A DNA stretch of 64,000 nucleotides from Ignelater luminosus (Eukaryota > Arthropoda > Insecta > Coleoptera > Elateridae), in NCBI GenBank assembly GCA_011009095.1, contig VTPC01002496.1, positions 1 through 64,000 on the forward strand. Reading direction: 5' to 3'. The notes below the pieces were generated by a model. That model was not told the DNA's origin. It saw only the letters and a program-made list of their open reading frames with translations, and did not search any database. Shown in pieces: positions 10,956 to 22,400 of this stretch (positions are counted from its first letter, which is position 1; every line of letters begins with the position of its first letter). The position numbers and the translations under genes are program-made.

Positions 10956-13668
10956 ATTGCTGCAGTAAATCAACTAGCTCTGTTTGCTGGAGAAGGGGTG
11001 GGTGCATTAATAGAACGAACTCTGCAAACGAACATGTACATAATAAATAGCTCGGCATGAAATTTAGCAGGTCCAAATCCTCGAGATTGCTGAGAGATGG
11101 TTTGCAAAGTTGACCTACCTCTAGCCAAGTATGCCTCCTAGAGGTCGTAAATGTACAATGAACTGTGTATGAAAGAATGACGGAACTGTATAAATAAAGA
11201 ACATGATAAAGGTGACCTTCCGGTGTCATAAAACTGAATAGTACGCTTTAATTTTGTTTAATGTTTAATTTTATTTATTTTAATTTATAATAAATATTGT
11301 GATTTTGCGTTTTGTTTTGAAGATAAATTTGAAATTTTAATTTATAGCTCAGAAGAACACAGGCAGACACTATTTTTGTGTTACCCTTCTGTAACGACAA
11401 GTCGCCAGCCGCTACTGTTCTGATTTCTAACTAACAGTATCGCAAGATTACTTTTACCTTTAAATATCTTCAGTACATCTAAATTAAAAAAAATACAGTT
11501 GCACATTTTTTTCTTTAAATAATGAAATTGTCCATGTGTTCGAATAAAAAGATGAAATTTTCATTCGCCATTTTTTGATATTGTTGGCAATTTTATTGTG
11601 TTCTCATGCAGTTCTTATATAAAAGCGTAAAAATCAATGCACCAAGTAAAGATTACAAAACGGATATAGGTAGTCCCGAGTTATATCTAACTAAAATAAA
11701 GCAGTCGATAACATCAACAAAGTTATTTCTTCGTAAAAGGCATAACATTTGTCTTTCTTGTTTTGGAAGAAATGCTCGTAACAACTATTGCATTCGTGAA
11801 TATCGACAACATTTATGTTTTTCTAAATTATAATTAGAAAAACTTTGTAATTTTATTCCTTATTCAACTTTAATATTCCTAGAATCAAAATATTTTTTTA
11901 TTTTTAAAATTCTGAATGATTAATTAGTAAGTTTCAAGTTTCTTCTGTCTTTATTGTCTTTTTATTACCGCAAAAAATACAAAAAAGTTTTTGTGTGCTT
12001 TTATATAACTAATAGATTTCTACTTTCTATTATTACTACCATTAGAAAATCGTCTATCGGATATTTTGCCACTTCGATTTATAGAAAAAATATCAAAATT
12101 GTTGGTCGAATTGCGAACGTTAGGTATTAAAAGACTATTGGAAATAACTTTGAGTTTTTCAATAGCATTTCGGAAATTACTTTGAAATTGCTAATTTTCT
12201 GCACAAATGGTTTATATTACGATTTTGAAATAAACTTTTCCGTATTATCCAGGATGCTTGTACATTGTAATTAAATTTGTGTGTAGATTTTATAACGCTA
12301 CTTGCATCTTGTGTATCAAATTTTACTTTTACAATATTTTTAATATGCTTTCTGAAGTGTAATTTTTGTTGCCTTTTGAGCATTTGGCGCGTTTCCAGGT
12401 AGTTTTCCTCACTATAGTACAATGGATAAACTTCTTAATGAATTAAATGTGTAGAATTTGCTAACTTTGCAGAATAATGGTAGAAACTGTAACAACGGCA
12501 AAATAATGCATCAATTAGGTACAACAATAATGATACATAAACACCTATTATGAATCAATTTACATTTTGCAATTTCTATATATGGAAAACATTGTATTGG
12601 ATCGTTAATAATAAAACGGTATTAAAATAAAATTCCTATTTTAATTAATAAATATATCTAATCACGATTACGTATTAAGGGTGTAACGCTTGCTGCTATA
12701 AATACCTGTAATGCGACCAATTAATAATCGGCTCGTTAGTTGATGTGGTTACATTTATAAACAATTTGACCACTCAATTAAATTTGTCGATAACACAAAT
12801 TGTGAATAAAATACTATTAGCAAAAACAAATAAAAATTGTAATATTTGAAGACAATATAAACTAGAAAACGCTGAATAATATTCATAGTCTGTATAAAGT
12901 GTTGCAGCTCCTTAAATTTAACGAAACATGGTAAGGGTTTTTGAATTTGAACAAAATCAAAATAATATTAAGTTTTGTTATCGATAAAGGTAGGAACTTA
13001 TAGTAAAAGAACAGCGTTTACCTTTCAAATAGTGATCAACGAAGCCTTTAGAGAATTGACAATAGATATAGTCTATTTGTAGAAGTGTGATAAGAAGTAT
13101 TTTAGAAAATTGGATTTCTTTTAACCCATCACTGGTAGTAGTAAAGAAATTTGAAATATCATGAAAGTCTGTTACGTACGTTGGCCAAAACCAATTTTTG
13201 TTGGCTAACAACTTTTTGCTACATTTACAATAAATACTTAATCTGTTATAGTAAAAAAAAAGTCTTTCCAACTTTGAAATTGCTTTTATGCGCTGCATAC
13301 ATGTTCATAACACACCAACTAAAGGGTCGTTTTCGGCCACACATCTTTGATAGAGAAGTCGCGGAGAAAAAAAAATAAAGACCGACAAAGATAGTTTTTT
13401 TAGCCAATGAAATGAAGGTAAAATTAATATCAAATATTCAAAAACGGCGGGCAATATCATATAATTAATTGGAATGGTTGGAATTAATATTATTACCTTA
13501 TGCTATGGATCTTACACAACCAATATTAGGCAAGTTGCAATTTTTATTTTACATTACAACTTTTTGGGCAATATCTTAGTGTATAGTCTAGCAGATACAC
13601 TACTGAAAAGAGATAATAAATAATTCTAAATTGATACCGACTGGAAGAAATCTGTACTTAATGTTTAT
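10956..13668. other. Non-coding AT-rich stretch
   Basis: No gene is recognised. The short open stretches (for example 12177-12422 and 12978-13298, both minus) are AT-rich and lack motifs. The first 270 bp (to about 11230) are less AT-rich and would be the ancestral sequence flanking the transposon. Confidence 0.5.
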
Positions 13669-14060
13669 ACAGTGTGTTCAGCAAGGAATGGGACAGCGCA
13701 ATATTTGGGGTACGAATGCAGATTTTAAAATTCTGAAAACTTTGTTATAAATGTAAGGTAGGGGCACATATTTTGTGATAAAGAGTTTTAAAATTAAATA
13801 AATTTTTATATATTTAACAGAAAAGCGTAAAAGATTGTATTCTGTAGAGATAATAAGCAAATTCTTCTACATTTCTGGAAGGTGTATCATAGACTACACT
13901 TTTTAAATGTCCCCAAAGAAAGTAGTCTAAAGGAGTTAAATCCTGAGAACGAGCTGGTCCTTATAGAACCATTAGTACCTATTCATCGTTTCGGAAATAC
14001 CCTAATATCATTACACCATCTGAACAGGGTCTCTTACTATGTTACTGTTACGAACGGGAA
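13669..14060 (-). pseudogene. 3' end of a Tc1/mariner-superfamily element with transposase fragment
   Basis: On the minus strand (about 13965-13859) the codons read GPARSQDLTPLDYFLWGHLK followed by SVVYDTPSRNVEEF. This is the well-known region around the last catalytic acidic residues of insect DDE_3/Tc1-type transposases, usually written W(P)ARSPDLTPLDFFLWG.LK. Residues before it hold stops (YFRNDE*V), so the gene is broken. About 190 bp downstream the sequence TACAGTGTGTTCAGCAAGG (13668-13686) looks like the element's terminal repeat. The matching 5' end was not found. Confidence 0.6.
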
Positions 14061-14559
14061 CTGTTTAGTCTTAGATTAAACAGATTATTTTCTTCTTAAA
14101 ACATAATTCCAATTTTCTGTAAAATTAAATCAAATAAAAATTTTAACATAAATTAATAAAGAAGATTGTAGGTCATTGCAAAACACTTACAGTACACATA
14201 TTGCATTTCATAAAGAAAAGAATGCACAAGTTGCAAATTCTGGTTCACGCAATATAAAAGTGTATCACCTTATTTCATAAAGATACTAAATAGTAAATAC
14301 AAAAAGTTTAGGTCATTAAAAAGATAACCTAGATGTGTAAAATATAGTAAATACAGAATGCTTATATTGTTAAAATGTGATACTTTGTAATAATGTAGTT
14401 TGTAATTTGTTATTATGTCAGCATGTCAATTATGTATTAAAAGAAAATTTGGAAACTTAATAAAACAGTATTAATCATTCATTTGGTTGTACTCACTACA
14501 AATGTATTGCCGGTATAAGCCCTTTCTACCACCTTAAAGAGATTGTGAGGCTGCAATCT

Positions 14560-14760
14560 TAGCAATACATCAACACAAGCTTCCGGATCATTTCCTGAAG
14601 TTTGACAGGAACGCCGTCTTGCTGAAAATACATCACCTGCCGCAAATTTAAAATAACATTCGTAAGCAAAAGAGGTTCTATAAGATGGTCAGCTCGTTCT
14701 CCGGATTTAACTGATTTAGACTACTTTCTTTGGGAATATATAAAAAGCCATATAAATTGG
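14560..14760. pseudogene. Rearranged Tc1/mariner-type transposase fragment (two halves in opposite orientation)
   Basis: Two adjacent conserved motifs of one transposase type lie on opposite strands. On the minus strand (14641-14560) the codons read QVMYFQQDGVPVKLQEMIRK, matching the FQQDGAPAH motif region. On the plus strand (14665-14760) they read SKRGSIRWSARSPDL and then TDLDYFLWEYIKSHI, matching the RRGP..W(P)ARSPDLTPLDFFLW region. In an intact gene these motifs follow each other within about 35 residues on one strand. The arrangement needs an inversion with a breakpoint near 14641-14664, or two inserts of opposite orientation. It resembles the fragment at 13669-14060 and probably belongs to the same family. 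Confidence 0.6.
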
Positions 14761-14775
14761 AAGTCTATTTGAATG

Positions 14776-17700
14776 CAAGCAAGCTTGTGGTGTTGCCATC
14801 CCGATGTTAGTTGGTCTTGGTGCTGTCTTTATTTTTGTTGCCGAATAAAGTCGGCAAATAAAAGGGGAAAGACGGAAAAAGCAGATGGAAAATACAAAAG
14901 TTGTTTCATTATCAGAATTATGTACGAGGAGATGACTGGCACTGTAGGGTGACAGAGTAGATTTTAAAATAACTCATTGTTGTATACAGGAGGAATAAAA
15001 GCAAATGGAAGAAAAGAATAAGAAAAATTGAAAGATGAAATATTTGATTTTGAAAAAAACGGATTGTTTGTTTTTGTAAAGCCCAGATCTCGTCCCTTTC
15101 ACTAGTCAAAATAGCAAGCTAAACTCTGTGGTAATGAAAGATAACCGATCGATCTGCGGTAATTGGCCAGTTTGGCCCATAGGGCGTCTTGAGTAGAAAT
15201 GAAAGGTCACGATCAAGGATTTGTAAGATACCATCGTCGAATCATAAAATATTCATAGCTTGGACCATGGTGCGGTTTCAGACGCCCTGGGGCCCCCAAA
15301 CCAAGATATAAAAAAACCATGGAATTTCAACACTAATTTAAAGCTTGACAGATATCTGTATCTGATCTTACTCGAAAACGGCCCATCTCACAAGTAGAAT
15401 ATGCAAGAATAACTTTTGTTTTACAATTTTATAATTTAGGACAAAAATATTAAAGGAATATGAATAACTAGAAAAATAATATCACGTTTAAAAACTTTCA
15501 AAAAACTACACGTTTTAAAATTATGTAAATTACCATGATTAAATTTTTTGCGTGCCCAAAGAAGTTTATTAACATAACTATGTCGACGTAATTTTCTACA
15601 AATACCAATGTTATTTAATAAAGAGTTAATAAAAATGTTTATCGTGATTAGCTTTTATCTACTGGGAAATTAGATAGTTTACACTTTTAGATGTATATGA
15701 CCAAATAGAAAAATCTACTCTGATGGATGTTTGTGGAAAAAGCAAAAACTTACGACGTGTTTTTGTTCTAATCAAATTTTGTTTTAAAATAACAAACTTG
15801 TTTGTTTTAAACTTCTTCTTCAAACATTATTTTTATCTCTCCGTGACAATTTTACTTTTTTGTTATTTCCTTGCTTTATAGTGTAACGTTATAATAATAA
15901 TACGTTTATTAAATTTTTAATATTTATTTAAACTGTCTGTTACAATTTATTTCTAATATTTATTTTCATTAAATTTATTTATTTCTATATGTACAGAATA
16001 ATTTATTTATATCACCAATTACACATTTATTTCGTTCGTAACTACAAGCTTATTCACTGTAGAACTACCCCCGCTGCATTTATATTCGTTTCCTTGTTCT
16101 CTCGATGAGCCTAGAAAGTTCGCGTCTCTTCTCGCACATTCGTCGGTTGGAACGACTGGATAGTTCGAGACTTCTCTGGTATATTCCAAGAGTCGCGCGT
16201 TACAATAGCTTCTTCCTTACCTTATTTTGCAGACTTTCTTTTAACATAATACTGTTAATGTCTATGTCGGTAGCGGGCTGCAACGATAAATCGATTTGTG
16301 TCCTTTCATTTTGAATCTCTCACCCTGATATATATTATTTGAAATTTGTATATGAAACTCAATAGATATTATTTGATGTTAGCAGACCTTCTCCTAATAA
16401 AATTAAAATTTTCTTCTACACGTTTTGAAAATGTTCTAATTGTGAACAGTTCAATCACTCATATACAAGTATCTTCAATAATATTCTGACGTAAGTACAT
16501 TTTTAATTACACCAGTGGGAAAGGTATGTATATAACTTTTGCGTAATAATTTTACAATTCACGTTTAAAGAAGGTTGTTTAACAACCTGAAAATAATTTA
16601 GACAAGTGAGCAAGCGGCGAAGAGAAAATTCAAATTAATACGCTTTAACGCGCAAATTAGTAAACAAAACCCTGAATGTGCCTGCATCATCTGTGAGTAG
16701 AATGTGTTATACGATTATTTCTGGGGTCGTAGAGAAAATCTGTTACAAATTTTGACAAAATAGAAGTCGCTTTAATTAATGCGGTTACAACTAGATAAAT
16801 ACTACGCATAGTCTGTATTCTGGAGGCGTATCAAATCTTACATGCAATTAAATTTTAATGGTACCGGCCGAAAAGGCGGTAAACATTCACTAGTGGAAAT
16901 TGCCTCATGATATAGACAAAGTGTTCCTTTAAATAGAGAGGAGAAAGAATTAACTAGCAAATGAAATGCTAATTATTTAAAGCCATAAAATGAGCTATCA
17001 ACATATTCATGGCTCGATTTCAGTGCAGAAGCTGGAGTTACTGTTTTCAAATTGATTTTATTCGGCAAGCATCGTATGCTATGCATACAAGGAAGCACGA
17101 TATGTATCGGTTCATAAATGTAACAAGGTTTACCGTGAACGTTCGCTTATTGTTCTTTGTTTTTGTTTGATATAAATTTGCACGAAAAGAATAATCCAGT
17201 AATTCTTTTATTCGTTTTTTAAAAAACCAACGGATGATCAAGTTAGCAAATGGAGTTGTCGCGCATATTTGAAACCTTTTGAAATATAAATATTTTTATC
17301 CGAACGAAAATACTGGAGGAAAAAACCGTCGAAACAAGTTTCTCAAATTAATATACATATTTACGTGCACATGCATGCTCTATATTTTTCAACTGGACAT
17401 CTGCCAAGACTCTAATAGATTGGATTTTGAGTAGACACTTGTACGTGCCTAATTATGCACCCTTGAACATTGCTGAGTCTTAGTTTCTGCCACCTGTTAC
17501 GTTAGCGTACACATAAACTGAAAGCAATGAAATTGTGTTAGGAGGTTATAATCGAAATCTAAAATTCATTGTGTCTCTGACTGACTCGTATATTTTGGTG
17601 TCCAATCAGAATTTTGGGTATTAATTATGCTTTTCACTTTTGCTCAATATCTTATTGGAATCGTTTCAAAATCTTTAATATGCTCTGATGACAGACACAA

Positions 17701-18944
17701 AAATTAAATCTGCCTTGTTGTTGATGCATATGCAACGCCTGTTATTAGTAGTACAAATTCTTGAGAAAAAAAATAATTTGATGTTAAATGGAATTAAATC
17801 ATCCGGTATAAATTCTCGTTTTTGATAAACAAAATAAGTGAGGTCGTCTGAATTAGTTCATGTACACCCGGTATATTGTAGTAAAAAAAAAACGTAGACA
17901 GATTTACTTGTGGCCATATTCACATTTAAAAAAAGTATAATAGAAAAATTTATTAAAACAAATACAATATGTGTACAACAGAATTTTGAATCTTAGTTTC
18001 CTCGGTGCTTTGGGCCCTCTACCGCATTCGGAGGTTGGGGGTGCTTGATTATATTATGAATCGCATGAACTGCATTTCTTATTTCAAAGTTAGCTGTTTT
18101 ATTGAAAAATATTTCCGCGTATTTGTGTAATTAATTTGACGATTGCGGCTGATCACTTTTTATAAAGGGAGGGCAACATCTACATAATATGGTATTGGTA
18201 TTTTGATAATTTTCTAAGACGTTATTGATTTGATTTTTTCTACTGCAAAACTATTTCTTAAATTTTTATTTTAAACTAAGCCTTAAATAAGGAAAAAAAA
18301 TAGTTTAGGCAACCACCAAACTAATTTGTCAATTCACTTTAGTATGTGGTTTTTACATAATATACGCGTCGTGTCATACATAATATCGTAACCAGAACTA
18401 CACAATTAATCAATTGTGCCACATTTCTAAGTTGTTTCGGGCTGATTTCGGTCTTGTCTTGCACCAGCATGTTACTTCAATTTGTATTGCAATAAAAACA
18501 CTACAAAAAGCTTTCTAAACCTGGTTATCTTGTCTGGTAAGTAGCAAAATAAGAACAATGAAGGTTTACTATTAAAGAACGTAATAATTAACTTGGTTCA
18601 AAAGCATACAAATAAAGCTATGGTGTACACGAAGCCCTAGTCTAAAATCTATGGAAAGTTCAGTGCTAGATCTAAACTAACACTCATGCATTTCTGGATA
18701 AAAAAACAACCCATTTGAGTTGTCAATTTTTAGTTCTGGAAAGATAAACTTCAAATTGTTAACATCAAAGAATTAATTTTGGCTTTGTAATTTATTCAAG
18801 AATTGAAAAGATATGGTAAGTTCAAATAATGTTCTCGGAGACTTCATAATTAAGTCGTGATAAAAAATAAAATCTCTGAAACAAACATTCTTATAATAAA
18901 TTTGATTTTCGTAACACCGCTAATAAACCTTGACCTCTAGTTAA
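14776..18944. other. Non-coding stretch, no gene recognised
   Basis: The DNA is mostly AT-rich without coding features. Two less AT-rich patches, about 15120-15320 and 16080-16300, contain open stretches but no motif I recognise. A TGTACACCCGGTATATT string near 17861 resembles a transposon end, but no partner was found. Confidence 0.45.
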
Positions 18945-19673
18945 TCAAAGTTTCTTCTTGAAGTTTCTCACGAGGTTTTTACAAGATTTTTTAGCAACAT
19001 CTCGATTAATTCTTAACCAAGTTTTTTTGAAGCTCTGAAGATTTTTAGCTAGCAGCTTTCTTTTTTTGTACTCTTGCTTGCAGAGCCCAAAAGTTTTCAA
19101 TTGCTTTTCCTTGAGGAAAATTTGATAAATTTTCGTATTTAATCACATATTTTAACAAGTTACGAATTTCTTTAGAATAATGGCTTGTAGCCATATCCGG
19201 CCAGAACAAAACGTCTTCGATTTGTTTTTGCACCTCCTGAAGGAAAGCTTCCGACTTTTCTGTACTCGAACTACTTGATCTTCTTGATATTTTGGCGCTG
19301 TTACCTTCTTCCTGCCTTTAATTTCTGCTTTTAACTTCCAGTATTTAAGACTTAAAGATGCTACATTTAATTTTGAAGCCACTTTTCTTACACTTCTTCG
19401 GAATTGTCTTAAAACTCAAAGAACCAGTCTACATACATCTCTTAATGGCTCTTCTAATTATACTTTCATTATATCTTTGTCTTTTAAAATAACTTAATCA
19501 TCATTATTCTGACGGTAAGAATCAACAAGTGCATTAGCTCGAATTTGGTACTCATATTCACAATTTAAAATCAAAGTGTAAATGTCATTGTTTTACTTTT
19601 CATTTGTTTTGAACCTAGCCACTGTGAATTTTTTGTCACGACTTCTCGCACATTTTTTATCTGGTAAACTCAT
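18945..19673 (-). pseudogene. Tc1/mariner-superfamily transposase pseudogene
   Basis: The minus-strand reading starts at an ATG (19673) with MSLPDKKCARSRDKKFTVA. A helix-turn-helix-like stretch follows (RKVASKLNVASLSLKYWKLK), then a basic linker with KKVTAPKYQEDQVVRVQKSR. After a frameshift comes VLFWPDMATSHYSKE and then PQGKAIENFWALQARVQKK, matching the (V)FWPDLA..HY and RPIENFWA motifs of Tc1/mariner transposases. A further frame change leads to FKKTWLRINRDVAKKSCKNL near the end, as expected for the C-terminus. The coding span is 729 nt against roughly 1 kb for an intact gene, so the middle, with the first catalytic Asp, is largely lost. In-frame stops occur in the first third. The subfamily is not certain. 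Confidence 0.65.
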
Positions 19674-20065
19674 GTAAATACCAGTTCTTTCTCAGTTATA
19701 CTTGTGGTGGTTTGGCATAGTCTTAGTTGATATTCCTCCGACTTTGAAAACTACCGTGAGTGTGATCGCGTTTAGATAGCTTAAGCAAACTGTTTTTTTT
19801 AGCTTAATTACTTACCTATCTGGTAAGTCAGGTTTTATATCACAGCGTTTTGGTTTAGTTGCTTACCTATCTGCTAATCTTGTTTGAAGATATCAGTTCT
19901 TAGTTAGTTATACTTGCTGGCTTGGCCTAGTTTTGGTTAGTCTTTCTCAGACTTTGAAAACTATTTTTTGACTTACCTATCTGGTAAGTCACGTTTGTAA
20001 ATATCATTTCTTAGCTATGCTTGGTGGCTATTTATAGTTTTCGTTGATATTGTTCACTACTTGGC
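19660..20065. repeat. Diverged tandem repeats with a CTTACC-TATCT-GGTAAG palindrome
   Basis: Three diverged units of roughly 110-200 bp follow the start of the Tc1/mariner relic. Shared blocks are TTATACTTG(T/C)(G)GG...TTGGC(A/C)TAGT near 19697-19720 and 19906-19930, and ACTTTGAAAACTA near 19741 and 19951. A third unit starting near 19992 is weaker. The 20-mer CTTACCTATCTGGTAAGTCA occurs at 19811-19830 and again exactly at 19972-19991, with a variant at 19862. It is itself an inverted repeat with a 6-bp stem and 5-base loop. The repeats may be the subterminal region of the adjacent transposon (inference). Confidence 0.6.
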
Positions 20066-21599
20066 GTGTAGTCGCATTTAGGTACCGTAACAATGACATT
20101 TTGGTCATTTGTCATGTATGTTAGTAAAAGAAATATAAATCGAATCCTTCTTGTATGGTCATCGATAAGTTTGGTTCAAAATTTATTTAGGTCAAATTAA
20201 TTCTTCAGGGTTTGCAAAAGCAGTACTGAACAAAACTGAACAGACTGGACTTTGAATTGTACACACTTGAACCTCTTGGATGATGGAGGTCATTGGCAAT
20301 ACGCACAAATCTGATCACTCTCACACATAATAGCACAAGCTAAGTATCTTTTAATGCAAAGACCATCTGAAGCCAAAATGGCTTATTATTACATCTACTA
20401 ACTACTACTAATCATTTACCATCGATAAGTTAATTACAAATTTAAAAACTAAATAGAAAAATCGTTCGTTTCACTTCCATAGGGTACTATGTATAAATCA
20501 AAATTTGAAATGGATCGCAAAAAAGCAAACTTTTTTTGTGTAAACAATTCACTTAGTTTTTTTAATTAATGGATGTAATCGTTAGTAAACAATAAAAACA
20601 AGAAAAATATAAAAATAACGGTAAGGGTAGCTATTCAACTTTTTAAAAAAAATCCCGAATGTAAATATTTGTTCACTAATTTTTTGTTGTTACGTATGTA
20701 TATCTGTATTGGTATGATTTAGAAAGATCTTAAAAAAAACGAAAAAAACTTTTTCACGTATTGTTTCATAGTGTACGGCCTCGTTGGGTGTGCCTATAAT
20801 ATTTTAAATGTAACACTTTGCACTAAAATTTCAACTTAATTAACTAATTAATTAATAAAAGTAATGACTACCGCCATATGATTATATGGGACAAACCCTC
20901 TGTGTGGCGTTCTATAATTTAGGAAATAGAAAACATAATACCTGAATAACTCCGTTTTTCCCTAAAAGCTACACATTTTTTCTCATTCAGAATTGTTCTC
21001 CAAAAAGGTTAAAACAGATTAACATGTAAATAAATATCGAACATCTCATAACCGTTGAGAAAAGAGTAAAGATAGGGTAAACGTAGATATTCATTTCTAG
21101 AGTAAATGCAAATGAAGACGAGATTATAAGATCAGATATGCAGAAAGGAATTTGGTTTGGTTTAATATAGCAAGTTGAGTGTTAATACTACAGCCCTTCT
21201 CCACTTCTACTACCACTTAGTTATGCGTACACCGGGTTCTTCTCTACGTTTGTTTTAGTTACGCGCAAAGGAGATCGTAGTGTCGTAAGCAATTCTCTAG
21301 AAACGTTTCAAGAAATAGACGGTTAAAGAGACGACGCACTTTCCTATTCTCTTTTAGAGAGTATCAAACTATCAAGCTTAAGCAAATAACTACAATTAAG
21401 CAAACTAGAGAAATACTGAAGGTTTTTAAATCTCCAAGGAGATAATTTTTAGTACACACAGTTTAACTAGGGTCGCAGAGATTGAAGTCGTCGTTGGGGG
21501 TTTTGGAATTCTGGAGTTTGTCTAATAATGGATTTACTGCAGGGTGACGGATTAAGAAGCAAATATAACCTGGGGTGTTTACAAGTGATCTGATTTATG
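20066..21599. other. Non-coding AT-rich stretch
   Basis: No gene or element is recognised. Base composition becomes gradually less AT-rich from about 21180 on, towards the GC-rich island. Confidence 0.5.
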
Positions 21600-22400
21600 A
21601 CGTCTCGTTATGCAGCACAGGTGGTGCTATCAGTTGTTTATGAAGCAGCGGTGGCGGCCTTCTGACTCGGGAGCACTCGGGGGCGGACGCGCGCGCCACC
21701 CGGCTGGGGCATTAAGTGGCGCACGAAAGAGCGCCGCCGCCGGGACGCAGTTACAGTCGCTTGCCGCTCGCGCTAGCACGGCTAAAATTGTGACCTACCC
21801 CGCGAATTACCACCCCCCAACGGTATGAGACGAACTTGCGGCTTCCAGTCTTCGAGAAGCGGGCCGCGCGGCTAGGTGTACTAGCCGCAGGACCGTGTGC
21901 ACGCGGCACCCGCTCATCTCACGCGCCAATGTAGATAGTGAAACAATTCAGTGAGATTACGTACCTGCTAAAAGCATAGAATAATTAGCACATATTTTGA
22001 TAAAATACTTAAAATTTGTGACGGTCATCGAAAATGTTGACCATGTCGACACTGATGATGCCGGCCCCTGCAATGACCACTATGTCCACTCCGGGACCCC
22101 TTCCGGTACCAAATAAACTGGAACCAAGTCCAAAGCTTTCACTGAACCATAATAGCAACACCTCCACAAACAAATCAGGTATGTGAGAAGGCTCAACATG
22201 TGGCTCTCGCATGATTGTTTCGCTTTTGGTCACGAACAGCCCCTACCTGAGGTCACAACAAGTTTCTACTATTCCGGGTCGTTTATAAGACTGCATGCAT
22301 TTATTTGTATGAATAACTAAGTACCCACGCGCGTAGGTGTCCGCGGCGCGACAGGTTCCTTGAGACACGCTGCGGATACCGTTTGCGCCAATTTTGCTTA
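21600..22400. promoter_or_regulatory. GC- and CpG-rich island, candidate promoter and 5' leader
   Basis: This is the most GC- and CpG-rich part of the window, for example GGACGCGCGCGCCACC near 21690, AGCGCCGCCGCCGGGACG near 21730, and a second block near 22325-22365. The 21610-21828 open stretch is rich in Ala, Gly and Arg codons, as expected of any GC-rich DNA, so I do not call it a gene. An arthropod-style initiator TCAGT lies at 21948-21952, about 84 bp before the ATG at 22034, but no downstream promoter element is visible. Such islands often mark promoters of developmental genes in insects. That role is inferred. Confidence 0.45.
22034..22178 (+). CDS. Candidate first coding exon of an unrecognised host gene
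   Basis: The plus strand is open for 48 codons from ATG 22034, which has A at position -3. An in-frame TGA lies only 15 bases upstream (22019) with no AG acceptor between them, so this ATG is a natural start. The peptide begins MLTMSTLMMPAPAMTTMSTP, continues GPLPVPNKLEPSPKLSLNHN and ends in a Ser/Thr/Asn-rich stretch. It is low-complexity, Met/Pro/Ser/Thr/Asn-rich, and looks like the disordered start of a transcription factor or RNA-binding protein. The exon ends at TCAG|GTATGTGAG (22178/22179), a good donor leaving a phase-1 codon. It sits in the CpG-rich island. No downstream exon was found, so the intron would exceed 41 kb if it runs through the window. The minus strand is also open across 22009-22233, which I take for a shadow. 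The family is not recognised. Confidence 0.45.

Noticed and set aside
17858..17890. TGTACACCCGGTATATT string resembling a transposon end
   Set aside because: A single short motif with no partner or coding remains.
21610..21828. 72-codon Ala/Gly/Arg-rich open stretch in the CpG island
   Set aside because: GC-rich DNA has few stop codons, so the open frame is expected by chance; more likely a 5' leader or promoter.
22009..22233. Open frame antisense to the candidate exon
   Set aside because: It has no splice or promoter signals of its own, while the plus strand has a well-placed start and a consensus donor.
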